Under the pieces are notes generated by a model. The model saw only the letters and a program-made list of their open reading frames with translations, was not told the origin of the DNA and ran no database searches. From Carex sylvatica (Eukaryota > Streptophyta > Magnoliopsida > Poales > Cyperaceae), in the NCBI GenBank assembly GCA_964058845.1, contig CAXKVR010000695.1, forward strand, positions 1-23,356: a stretch of DNA of 23,356 bases. The letters are read 5' to 3'. Position 1 is the first letter of the stretch. Each line of letters starts with the position of its first letter. This document shows positions 1 through 9,970 of the stretch, piece after piece. Position numbers and translations under genes: made by a program.

Positions 1-602
1 TTTTAATCAAAGTGCCTCCTCAAGCTGATCCACTGTTACATAACCTTGTGCCTGCATAACAGATCTATAATCAAATTTGGACATCAAGTATAATGGACCC
101 AACATCAATTTTGGATTCCTGAAATTTATAACTGGTGTACCGATACCCAGATAACGGTGTTAGTAAGGGAAGTTAATTTACTGATGCACTGGCCTTGTTT
201 AATTTGGGGAAAAATGTGATTTTTAGTGACTTCACTCATGTGATCATGATTGAAGTGTACAATCACATTTTACTTTTTATGCATAATAAATCAGAAACTA
301 ACATAGCATGTATCCAGTGTACTTGCCAATAGATACTGAATAAATTTGAAGGTTTCGACCAGGAACTCAGAGAAGGTCAAATTACAATTTCCAAACATCA
401 GTGCCATTATTCAACTTGCGTGGCCAGCAGGGGCGATTTTACAAATTGGTTCTTGCTCAGATTTTTCTTTTTTCTTTTTACCAATTGGATTTTTGTATCG
501 GAAGAGTGTTTGGAGAAAAAAGAGAACGGTTGAGATCTAGAGAGAGAGCGCAAACCTGTAGGTGAGGAACATAGGAGGGAGAAGTGGGAGACGAAGAGAA
601 GA
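1..602. other. Spacer; possible 3' end of an upstream gene
   Basis: No convincing coding region is seen on either strand. AATAAA polyadenylation-type hexamers occur at 285-290 and 339-344 on the + strand, so the left edge could be the 3' untranslated region of a + strand gene lying outside the window. This is inference from two short motifs in AT-rich DNA and could be chance. The open frames at 346-540 (+) and 407-693 (-) have low-complexity, Phe/Ser-rich translations and no family resemblance, so I do not call them. Confidence 0.3.
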
Positions 603-668
603 CGCGGTGAAAAATATCGGAGAAGGAAATAGAGCGCGGTGAAAAATATCGGAGAAGGAAATAGAGCG
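603..668. repeat. Two-copy 32-bp tandem duplication
   Basis: A 32-bp unit beginning GCGGTGAAAAATATCGG is present as two identical head-to-tail copies at 604-635 and 636-667, with matching bases just outside. It lies in purine-rich DNA (about 535-670) that reads as CT-rich on the minus strand. The exact identity points to a recent local duplication. It also explains why two overlapping minus-strand open frames here contain the same peptide twice. Confidence 0.9.
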
Positions 669-703
669 CGCATGTCTGCAGAGTGTGAATCAAGAAATTC
701 CGT

Positions 704-856
704 GTTTTTTTAGGCTATCGCGATAGCCACAAATCAGGCCATCCGAATAGCAGGGAATTAGCGATTACCATGTCGATTCCCTTTCTATTCTTGCCAAACA
801 CAGTAATGACATTCCAATGAATCGCCTCTCAAAAGTACGAACCAAACGCCCCCTAT
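704..856. repeat. Possible truncated MITE end with a 16-bp palindrome
   Basis: A perfect 16-bp palindrome, GGCTATCGCGATAGCC, lies at 713-728. The segment ends near 838-855 with a sequence whose reverse complement reads GGGGGCGTTTGGTTCG. Ends of the type GGGCGTTTGGTTCG are common at the termini of small plant DNA transposons. I could not find a matching inverted terminus on the other side, so this would be a truncated copy if it is a transposon at all. The family is not assigned. Confidence 0.3.
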
Positions 857-1319
857 AGATCATTTTAGAGAATAGAAAGATTTCAGATAATATAATACTA
901 AGGAATACTGTTCCAGAGTTTGTGTCATTACTATATTTAATTCGTACATGACTATCGTTTTAGCATTCTAAAAAATATGTTATTACCATATTTTGCTCTT
1001 ACATGACTATTGCAATGACTATCGAGACAGAACTTCACTATTTTTAAATTAATAAATTTAACAAAATTTTGTCCAAAAAAACTTATTTAGTTCGTATATA
1101 ATATAAGTCGAATTAATCAAATTATTCAAAGTAGTACACGAAACAATCGAATTAAAATATGCAAAGATAAATAAGAACCAACTAATGTGCTAAATTATAT
1201 ACAAAATTGATGCAGGAAAAACGAACAATAAAGATTTTTTTTTTGACAACTTGGCCCTTAGGCAATTCATTGGAAAGAAAAAAGAAAAAAAAAATGACAA
1301 AAATCAGATGGACCAGCTC
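857..1319. other. Spacer, nothing recognised
   Basis: AT-rich DNA between the possible MITE end and the promoter of the Pumilio gene. No open frame, RNA gene or clear repeat is seen. Distal promoter elements of the downstream gene may lie here but none can be named. Confidence 0.5.
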
Positions 1320-1459
1320 TGGGCCTCCATCAATACTCAACCCATAATCCAAAATTGATCCGGTCCTGTCTTAAATCCAGATCGGTCCAGATCAGAACCG
1401 GATTCATCTCTTCTCTTCTCTCTCTCAGCTGAGCCTCAAACGCTGACACCTAAAACCCT
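1320..1459 (+). promoter_or_regulatory. Site II and telo-box-like motifs upstream of the Pumilio gene
   Basis: A TGGGCC site II element lies at 1320-1325 and a telo-box-like AAACCCT at 1453-1459, followed by a CT-rich stretch around 1406-1428 and the start codon at 1533. In plants the pair site II plus telo-box is characteristic of promoters of ribosomal-protein and ribosome-biogenesis genes, and fits a gene predicted to act in pre-rRNA processing. An imperfect inverted repeat, ATCCGGTCCTG (1358-1368) against CAGAACCGGAT (1393-1403), lies between them. Transcription start and TATA box are not resolved. Confidence 0.5.
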
Positions 1460-1532
1460 CGGCCTTGTTTACCCCGACTCCCAAAGAAAAACCGAAGCCA
1501 ACCTAGCCTAGAGCCCTAGAGCTCGAGCCGAA

Positions 1533-4500
1533 ATGTTTGAAGAGAAGGAGAAAAGGCACAGAAAGGGATTACATAAAGGGAAGGCATGGAATAACGATGG
1601 GAATAAAGGGAGAATACCTCGTGATTCCGGGAAGGAAACAATGTTCGCTAATAGTAAACCGGCCGTGACCTATGCTGATTCATTCAAGCCCGCATCTTCT
1701 GTTCCCACGTACTTATTTTCATTTTTTGTTTGTTCAGTAACTTTTTGTTTTATTATAAAGCAATTTGTAAGATAGGTCTGACCGTCATGAGTACTGGAGT
1801 ACTGAACTTTGCTTTAATTGATATTGCAATCTCATAGGAAACTTTGTTTGCAAAAGAGTGTGCAATTTGGTTAATTGTTGAGTTTAAATAATAAAGTTTT
1901 GTAAGGGCATGCTATCAAATGCTCATTTTGACATCTATTTTGTATGCAGCAGAAGGGTTGATCCAGAAACTGCAAAGTATTTCTCAGAAATCACAAATTT
2001 ATTGGAAAGCAACAAAATTGAATTAGATGAAATTCCAACTATATGTGGCAATGCATTAGAAGAAGCAAGAGAAAAAGAGTTAGAACTCGCGACAGATCCA
2101 GTTATTAGCCGCAGTATCCAAAGTTTGTTGGAGAGATGTGATCTGGACCAACTCTGTGGCTTTTTGCGTGGCTGTGTCAAGTCATTTCCGATTATTGCCA
2201 CAGACAAGTTTGGGTCCCACGTGGCAGAGACTGCTATTAAGGCGCTTGCTAAGCATATGTACGATGAAAGTTCTAATTCTTATATCGGGGATACATTAAA
2301 CATGATATGCAAGGTATGCGATTAATTGTGCTCGTAAAGCTTTGTAAATGTTATATGCAAAATATTCGAAGAACCTCATTTTTTAGAGTAGGGTGATCTA
2401 AGAGAGTAATAACACTGCTACACACATCAGGTGCAATGTTCTATTCCAATAAAAGCTAGGAATTATTTCTAAATACCAGCAATTATTTGACCGGCAAAGT
2501 GGTGTTTATCATGCTCACAAACTGGTTTAATCAATATTATTAAAGCAAATGAAGAAAAGAAATTCCATTTCCTTCAGTGCATGATAAAAAAATCCTTAAT
2601 ACGCAGATTGAACACTCAAACAAGATAGCCAAAGAAATCATATCACTCGCTGTACAACTTCGAACCTTATTATTAAAAAAAACCAAAAACAAATGAGCTT
2701 TGAATCTTAGTGACTGATACGTCCTGGAAGCTGTATATTTCTAAGAAATTATTTGTTACTTATAGAGGAACTACCTTTTTCAGGTTCTGGCTAAGGATTC
2801 TTCCAGTGTAATGCAAAGCCGGTATGGGTCTCATGTCTTAAGGAGCCTACTTTGTCTTTGTAAAGGAGTTCCTCCAGACCGATCGGATGAATTCCATGTC
2901 ACCAAGAGGTCTGATGTGCTTGCAACTCGTCTTAATGCTGGACCTAACAAGCTCCCTGGAGCCGAGATAAGAAATGAGTTTGAAAACGGGTTTGAAACAA
3001 TTTTCAGATTTCTTGTCACAGAAATTGCAGACAGCGCAAAAGGTGAGATGGCGAAGTTAAGAGTCGACCAGTTTAGTAGTTTTGTCCTGCAGGTACATGT
3101 CTACATCATCATGTCATTTAATTTACTCTTTTGTACTGTTTTTTTTTTCCGTTTTAGTTTTGCTTAATTAAGGTCATATACTTAGCTGTCAATTATTAAA
3201 ATTATTTCCGACTGTACTATGGTTATCCTTTTGTGCTTAGTTGTTTCAATCCTCGCTGAGTTAACATAAATTTTCCTTTCTTTCAGACTGTATTAAGGTT
3301 ATCAGTTGGTAATGATGAAGAGCTGCTTTACTTTATTAAAATTCTGCTGTGTGGGCCTGAACAAACCATTGGAGGAGAAAATATCATTGGTTCAGAAAGA
3401 AAAGGTGATATAATGGGTTTACTGGAGGATACTGCCTCAAGCCATCTTTTAGAGGTGCTTTTATATCTCTTGTTTCTAGTTATTGTATATGGTTATAACT
3501 TATCACTTTAACCTGAGATACTCCTTCCTCTCTTCTCTCATTGGGTAAGTGAGAGTAATTTGTAAATTAGTGAATCTACAGAGTAATTTGTAATTTGCAC
3601 TATGGTGTAACTTCTAAGCTGAGCTACCTATAATAGTGTGATGGGTTATGATTTTGTAGGTGATCATTGAAGTTGCACCTGAGAAATTATATGATGAGCT
3701 TCTTACTGAAATCTTCTTGGGTTCTTTATTTGATATTTCATCTCATTATTGTGGTAATTATGTGGCACAAACACTAATTTCATCTGCCAGAAACAGCAAT
3801 CAGGTATTTACTGAGAATAAAACATCCTTTTGAAACAAATTCAATCCTTTAATTTGAAAAAGATTATGATTTTATTTTGCATTTGTTAGCAGATTGCTCA
3901 AATATGTGAGGAATTAGGTCAGAAATTGAAGGAATTAATTGAAATTGGAAAATTAGGAGTAGTGGCTTCTCTCTTGGCTGCTTGCCAAAGACTTGAAACC
4001 TATCGCCGTGAGGTATCTTTTCATTCAGATTATTCAAATAAATATTATAGCTCTATTATGAAAAATGAGATCTTTCTTCTCCTTTTTGCACTGTCCAGTT
4101 TTGGTCGCAGTAGCCTTTGTGTGAAGGTGGACCGAGTGAATAGAACAGAAGAGAATGTAGGCTTATAGATCAATCCATTTACACCAACAAAAAATTAAAA
4201 ACAATATGACATTTTTATATCCATCTGTAAATATTCTCTTTATATAGTTTTCACGACAGGATCTGAGCAGACTTTTTTTTATTGCAGTGTTGTCAGGCTC
4301 TTGCTGAGGCAGTTAGTGGGAATGCTGAGTCTAATGGCAATATAATTGAGCGTATTCTATATCTAGATGGTTATATATTTCAGAGGTCCCGTTGGAAATG
4401 GCCTTCCGGTGAAAAAATGAATGTTTTGGGTTGTCTTGTGCTGCAGATCATTTTCAAGTATCCCAAGGTACAGTGCGCCCAATTATCTATTATTCTATGT

Positions 4501-6171
4501 TCTCATTTTTTTTTTCATTTTTGAGTAGTTTGGTTGTTTTTGGAAGTGGAGATATTAGATAATAGCTGCTTAAAAGGACTAAAATTCAATGAAAGTAGCT
4601 CCATGATTTTTACGTTTTCTTTCGTTTTCCAAACAGCAATACATTCGGCTTTTCATTGAGAGTCTAGTGTCTATGGAAGATGAGCATGTTTTTCATACTG
4701 CAAAAGATTCGGGCGGGGCACGTGTGATTGAGGCTTTTCTCAGTTCTGACACCAGTGCAAAATTTAAGCTTAAATTGATTTCCAAGTAAGCATTTTATTT
4801 AGTGGAAACTAGTTGTTTTACCATTTTGTTGTTGCATTCTCAGATAATTATGTAATTTTCCTTGTTCTTTTTGGTTTGTGTATGTTTTTAGGCTTAAAGG
4901 GTATTTTGGGGATCTTGCCATGAATGCCTCGAGCTCATTCACAGTAGAAAAATGCTTCAGTGCAAGTAACATATCTTTGAAAGAGGCTATCTGTGGGGAA
5001 TTGTTGGATATTAGGTTAGACCTTTCCAAAGCGAGGCACGGGTTTCATATATTAAAGAAGCTTGATATTGATGGGTACATCTTTCTCTCCTAACCTTTTC
5101 GATATTAAACATTTGATTTTAGTTTGCAATTAAGCGTCAAATCATCCTGGAGAGTGGAGACAACTGCATGGTAGATGAAAATCATGAAATTGCCCCATGA
5201 TTTTTTGTTCCCCATTTCTGCAGAAATAAATAGTAGAAATTTCACCAATTTCTTAATATTACGAAACATAAAAAAAATGTAGTAATATAAAAAAGAAGAT
5301 CTATATGATAATGTTGTATTGCAATAGTATAGTAATATTGATTACTTTTGTGTTACTGGTTATGGTCTTATGGATCCACATTTGGTCATCCATAGTCATA
5401 CCCATAGCTGCACCTGATAAGCCATTACTAGTAATCCTAGACCAATGCATATGCATTATTGGGCATGGTTCATGTAGGGTTTGGTTACTGATGATATACC
5501 TAAAATAATGTCCAAAGGCTTCAAACTATTCTTTGCATTACTAGAGGGATATACAATGTATGTTGTGATTTTGCCGGGTGTTATGAGGAATTATTTTACT
5601 TTCATTATGCCAAGTGCTGAAAGAAAGCTCTTTTTGTTCTTTGGTTTTATGCAGATTTGCTAGACAACCTGAGCAGTGGAGAATGAGTCAAAAATCAAAA
5701 GAATCAACTTATAGAGAGTTCCAGGCTGTATTTGGTGAACCTACGGGTAAAGAACTTAAAACAACTGATAGCTACAGTGAAAATAATAATGGAAAAGAAA
5801 GTCATGATGACAATGCTGATATAGAAATCAAGGAATTGGATCGCATTGAAATGCCTTCTGATAGAAAACAGAAAATAAATGAGAAAAATGATAATCGATA
5901 TTATGATGCTTCTAAAACAAGCAAGAAACAGAAAGTCGGTAGACCGCCTTTTGTGAAAAGCAGAAACAAATTCATCAGCAATAGCATTAACACCCCATTT
6001 GTAAGGGAATCAGGAAAGAAAGACTATGCAGCAAGTGAACTTGCACAACTAGCCAGTAAATCAGATCTGACAGCTGGAGAGGTCAGAAGTTTATTTAATG
6101 CTTCACTGAAAAATGAGAAGGGTCAGTCCAAAAATTTTAAGGTTCCTTTTGTGAGTAAGCGCAAGCGCTGA
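1533..6171 (+). CDS. APUM23: Pumilio homolog 23-like (Nop9-type) nucleolar Puf protein
   Basis: Ten exons: 1533-1708, 1950-2313, 2784-3092, 3287-3454, 3660-3803, 3893-4012, 4288-4467, 4637-4785, 4892-5074 and 5655-6171. They total 2310 nt, or 769 residues, close to the roughly 750 of Arabidopsis APUM23. All introns are GT-AG and the phases close. Degenerate Puf repeats run from about residue 60 to 598. Recognisable cores are DKFGSHVAE (144-152), SRYGSHVLR (192-200), VDQFSSFVLQ (274-283), HYCGNYVAQ (368-376), GVVASLL (409-415), KDSGGARVIEAF (510-521), SSFTVEKCF (551-559) and the DLSKARHGFHILKKLDIDG segment (580-598). The tail (599-769) is Lys-rich, with GRPPF and a C-terminal SKRKR, consistent with nuclear or nucleolar targeting. 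From family knowledge, APUM23 is a nucleolar RNA-binding protein needed for pre-rRNA processing and normal leaf polarity. The start is the first ATG opening the frame that splices to exon 2. Nothing looks broken. Confidence 0.95.
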
Positions 6172-6339
6172 GTGCTTAATCAATGTAATTCTTTCCAGAA
6201 TTTTGATATCTATATTTCTTAGATGATTTATTTATAGTTAGGTTCCAATTTTGATCTAAAAGAAAGAAAAATCCATACTAGTTGAAATTCACATTCGTCA
6301 TCTTCAAGTATTTTTCAAAATTGTTCTACCATCAGAAGA
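6172..6339. other. 3' flank of the Pumilio gene
   Basis: AT-rich sequence after the stop codon, expected to hold the 3' untranslated region. No canonical AATAAA is seen here. The nearest transposon target-site duplication starts at 6340, so the 3' end of the transcript may run close to or into the MITE. Confidence 0.4.
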
Positions 6340-6659
6340 GTTGAAGTTAGGGGTGCAAATGAATCGTATCATGGATTGGATAGTGGTAAAACCATATCCG
6401 TATCCATTTTGTTTTTTTTGGATACGCATATGGATTGGATATCTGCTTTGTTATAATGGTGAATAACATAATTTTTTTCATAATATATATATTAAATTGT
6501 ATGATGTGTATCTACTATTAAGATACACATAATTATTATTAAAATTTAAAAATATATTTGTATCTATATCCGCATAGATATTCAAGTATTGGATATTCGT
6601 ATTTAAGTTTTGGATATGGGCGGATAATATCTTGGTCTGTTTGCATCCCTAGTTGAAGT
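6340..6659. mobile_element. hAT-like MITE, copy A, with 8-bp target-site duplication
   Basis: The element spans 6348-6651 (304 bp). Its ends are TAGGGGTGCAAA on the left and TTTGCATCCCTA on the right, a 12-bp inverted repeat with one mismatch. It is flanked by GTTGAAGT at 6340-6347 and again at 6652-6659, a perfect 8-bp target-site duplication. The interior is AT-rich with repeated GGATAT/ATATCC-type motifs and has no coding capacity. An 8-bp duplication with short inverted ends is typical of the hAT superfamily; the superfamily call is inference because no transposase is present. Copies B (7653) and C (about 11140-13564) belong to the same family. Confidence 0.85.
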
Positions 6660-7652
6660 ATTTTTTCATAATTTTTTTATGTTTAGAGATGTATAAATTA
6701 ATTTGTAGGGAAGAAGAAAATGTTTTTTTCTTTTTTCTTTTTCCGATCAATGGACGTGATCAAACTGTTGATTTGGTTCCTTTCTCCATCTCCAAAGGAT
6801 TGAACCAATGATTGGTCCATTTAGGTTGCCACAATGACACACGCAAGACTAGACAATTGTGCAAATTTAGAGTTTTCCTAACGTTTTCTTGCGATATAGC
6901 CTTCATTTTTTTTAAGAATTGATCACTAAATATACCTCTTAGTATATATGTATTTCGGTAATGCAAATGTGAAAAACTAAATGGTTAGAATTGTCATAAT
7001 GCGAAAAATTTCAAATTAATTTCCGGATTTTAATTCTAAAATTAAAAATAGAATTGTTAAAATGTGAAGATTTTGAAGTGTTGAATTGCATAAATTGGTT
7101 ATTAAAATATATTGTATTGAATTGTTATTGTGTATTTAAATTTCTTCAAGATCGGTTTCAAATAAAAGAAACTATATAACTGTCGAAAATATATATTTTT
7201 AACTGAGTCCTAAGGCTTCGTAATACAATTATTGTACCAGACCACACTTATATATACAATTTGACGCTTGTTCCGTGGCAGTGACCTTGTAGTCCTCAAA
7301 TTAAAAGAATACTTCTGTTTATGAAAGAAGAGAAAATTTATGCACTTGTATGTTTAAAATTGAAGTCAAACAAACAATACGTATCTTTTAAAATTTCAGG
7401 TATGATTTTGCCCTTTTCCTAAAATATCCGTGCTACTTTTTCATAAATTAATGTAATGTAATGTAATGAGGTAGTCTGAAAAATGTTAACTCACACCTAC
7501 TTCATTTATCAAACACACGTTACTTTTCTACTGGACGGATGGTCAAGATCCATCCTTGTATCCGTGCAGAATTTCGGATAGTTTAGATGGTTTGCTTTAA
7601 GAAATTAGATGATACCAGTAGGTTTAGGCTTCAGTCTCAGGAATGTTACAAA
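6660..7652. other. Spacer between MITE copies A and B
   Basis: AT-rich, no gene supported. A short run of the pentamer TAATG occurs around 7450-7468. The minus-strand open frame at 6760-6966 has no family resemblance and no neighbouring exon, so it is not called. Confidence 0.5.
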
Positions 7653-7945
7653 TAGGGGTGCAAACGGATCGGATATTGTCCGACCTTATCCGAATTTGTA
7701 TCCGAAAAGTAGATACAAATATCTTATATTTGAATATCCGTACGGATACAGATAGATATATAGTTTTAAATTTTAATTATTTGTATATACTATATAGTTT
7801 AATATATATTATTGATTATTATAAGAAGTAAATATTTGTATTCGTTTAATACGAATCGTATTAAAAAAAAAACATATGATACAAATACGAATATGTATAT
7901 GATTTTACATTTTTACCGCTATCCGATCCGTTTGCAGTTTGCACC
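7653..7945. mobile_element. hAT-like MITE, copy B
   Basis: This copy begins TAGGGGTGCAAACGG and has a perfect 17-bp inverted repeat, TGCAAACGGATCGGATA at 7659-7675 against its reverse complement at 7920-7936. The right end reads GTTTGCAGTTTGCACC, so the terminal GTTTGCA is duplicated and the last CCTA of the canonical end is missing. No target-site duplication matching GTTACAAA (7645-7652) is found on the right, so the right terminus has been altered. The interior has palindromic ATCCGTACGGAT-type motifs. The open frame at 7643-7831 is simply this repeat read through. Confidence 0.75.
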
Positions 7946-9145
7946 GTATTTATAATACAATCAAATAAAAAATTGAAAACAGGCCATGTTACTATACCCG
8001 TGATTTCAGCCGGTTTAACACATGTATCTCACATTCTCACTCTCAAGTCTCACCACATGATTTTGTCCTTGTCTTAATTCTGTTATGTTATATGTGTTGA
8101 TTATGTAATATAAATATTTTGATCAAACTTGGTTTCTGAGTACCGAGTACTGACAGACACAGTCTGTTCTTTACACTGAGCATTACTGTGAGTCTGTGAC
8201 TGTGACCTGTTCTCATATTACATGTTGTCATGTTCCCTTGCCTTTTCTTTTCTTTTTTGTCATAATTTCATGTTACACGATCAAAAAAATTGATAGGTCG
8301 TCAGCATGAATTGTATATTTGTATTCACATTTTAATTTTACAGAAGATCCAAAATAGGAGCATACTGCCTAATACACAAACGCCACAGAATTTAAAAGGA
8401 ACCAACTTTTTTTTGTTTTGTTGCAGTTCTAAATTCTAAAAGAAGAGAAAAAAAATCAGTTTCTTTTTATGAGATGAAATATGAATGCAATCCATCTAAT
8501 ATTATTTATTATTTTTATATTATTTTTATATAATTTTTAAAATATCTGTTTGGTGAGGTTAAGAACACCCTAGTTGTACTCTAGTATATAGTAGCCACTC
8601 AAACGGTAACTACTAGCTAATAGCTATACATAATTCACGATTGCTACCTACTACTTTTATGGTCATAACACTAACACACAAAAATGGTTTTACACTTTTA
8701 CTGTAGTGGGCTACTTTCAGTCTTTCCCTAAAAAATTCCATTATTTTTTCTTTGTCTTTTTCATCTTTATCTTCTCTTCTTTTTGAGCATTTTGCACATC
8801 ACTATCAACTACACATTAATCGCCATGGGAATATGAGATCGCACCTTTCTCCAACTTCTTTCTACGAACAAAAATGAATCCTCTTTTCATGTTTTTGGGT
8901 TCTTATAAGTGTAAAAGTTTTGTGAGACAAGCGAGGCAGTAATCGGCTACTTAAATTGTATGAACTGTTCTTCATCTTTTTTGTTGTTCTGGTTTGTATC
9001 AACTTTATCATTCATTACTCTTATTCAAATTCCCTTATTTGGATTTTCTGAGAATTTATTATTATGAACTACCTTATGGTAATGAATTAATTTGGTTGTT
9101 GGCTCAGTGGCTCTTGATGTTTATCACAGCTTTGCATCTGTTCAG
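7946..9145. other. Spacer and possible 5' leader of the small gene
   Basis: No coding region is supported. A short inverted repeat, AGTAGCCACT (8590-8599) against AGTGGGCTACT (8705-8715), could mark a further small MITE of about 126 bp; the evidence is weak. The last few hundred bases may contain an untranslated first exon and leader intron of the gene at 9193, because a good acceptor, ctgttcag, ends at 9145 and is followed by a frame that runs open into that gene. Confidence 0.35.
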
Positions 9146-9192
9146 GTACAGAGAAAGAAGAACTTTTGCTGGAGAGAAAACTTGTGGAGATA

Positions 9193-9970
9193 ATGAGCTT
9201 TTCTCTCTATAATGGACATGAGGATTCCAATTTGAAAGAGAAAGAAAATTATTTGAATTTGCGGTTGGATTGGTCAGAGGTATGTAAATCTAAATCTTCT
9301 TTTTGGTTTTTGCAAATTTCTTCAACAATTTCAGAGCAAATATCCATTCTATCATATTGGGCGAAATTCCTTTACCTATGTTTTCATCTTCAGGCATATA
9401 AAAGATTCAATATTTTACTTATATCCTTTTGTGAAGTTCGTAATATATAAATTAAGTAAACTTTTCAAATTTAATACACATGTTAATCTTTTGTTTTTTG
9501 TTTTTTTCTAATTCTTTCTGTTCCTACAGGAATCACAACAATATGATGAAGAAACAGAGAGTTTACTAAAGCTGCCTCCATATTTATCTGAGAATAATTC
9601 AAATACAAATCGAACAAAGTCTACCACAAAGAAGAAATCATGGATAAAATATTTCTCCTTTTTGAGCAAGTTCACCAAGCAATCGAAGACATCATTACAG
9701 AAGAAACAAGTATCATATAGCTTTACATGGAAATCAAAGCGGTGTCCAAAACTTGGTCCTGCAACTGGAGTGGCATGCAAGTTGGCTTCCATCCATGAAG
9801 CAATCATATTGAATGGAGTTGCATGCAACTGGAGTTGCATGCAACTTGTCCGTTGTTTTAATCGCGCAAAAGAAGAAGAAGAAATTGAGGTGCCTTATAT
9901 TCAATTAGAGAAATTGGGGTACTATGCTTTGAGAAGAGAAGCATTTGGACCCATTTATATGGTTACTTAA
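9193..9970 (+). CDS. Unrecognised small basic protein, two exons
   Basis: Exon 1 is 9193-9279 and exon 2 is 9530-9970. The intron starts GTATGT and ends CCTACAG, and the join gives a 175-residue protein. I do not recognise the family. Residues 1-58 are acidic and polar. Residues 59-103 are strongly basic, with KSTTKKKSW and many Lys/Ser, which may direct it to the nucleus or bind nucleic acid or membrane. Residues 105-139 are Cys/Ala-rich and largely encoded by a palindromic repeat. A run EEEEIEVPY (144-152) precedes a compact C-terminus, LEKLGYYALRREAFGPIYMVT (155-175), written here only as residue span and the ends LEKLGYY and GPIYMVT, which looks like a conserved motif. The frame stays open upstream to the acceptor at 9145, so a further 5' exon with another start is possible. 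Expression is unproven; a decayed gene is an alternative. Confidence 0.55.
9761..9846 (+). repeat. Palindromic 16-bp repeats inside the small gene
   Basis: GGAGTTGCATGCAACT occurs twice head to tail at 9815-9830 and 9831-9846. Each copy contains the perfect 14-bp palindrome AGTTGCATGCAACT. A diverged copy, GCAACTGGAGTGGCATGCAA followed by GTTGG, lies at 9761-9785. The repeats sit inside exon 2 and do not break the frame. They encode the Cys-rich segment around residues 106-136. Confidence 0.85.

Noticed and set aside
407..693. Two overlapping minus-strand open frames of 71-88 codons
   Set aside because: They share the same peptide because of the 32-bp duplication, are low-complexity Phe/Ser/Leu-rich, and have no splice partners or family resemblance.
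1935..2207. Minus-strand open frame of 90 codons
   Set aside because: It is the complement of exon 2 of the Pumilio gene, whose + strand translation matches a known family.
5305..5508. Open frame with hydrophobic translation in the last Pumilio intron
   Set aside because: It lies wholly in the 5075-5654 intron; AT-rich sequence readily gives Leu/Ile/Val-rich frames.
7643..7831. 62-codon open frame
   Set aside because: It reads through the palindromic MITE copy B.
8140..8215. CAGACACAGTCTG hairpin and TGTGA repeats as a possible RNA or regulator site
   Set aside because: The stem is only 6 bp and the surrounding bases do not extend it.
8994..9212. 72-codon open frame overlapping the start of the small gene
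   Set aside because: It uses a non-ATG start, crosses the likely splice acceptor at 9145, and ends early in the exon; the alternative frame splices to a long second exon.
9508..9840. 110-codon minus-strand open frame
   Set aside because: It is opposite the second exon of the small gene. That exon has a splice junction at its edge and ends at a proper stop, so the + strand is favoured, although the minus frame is similar in length.
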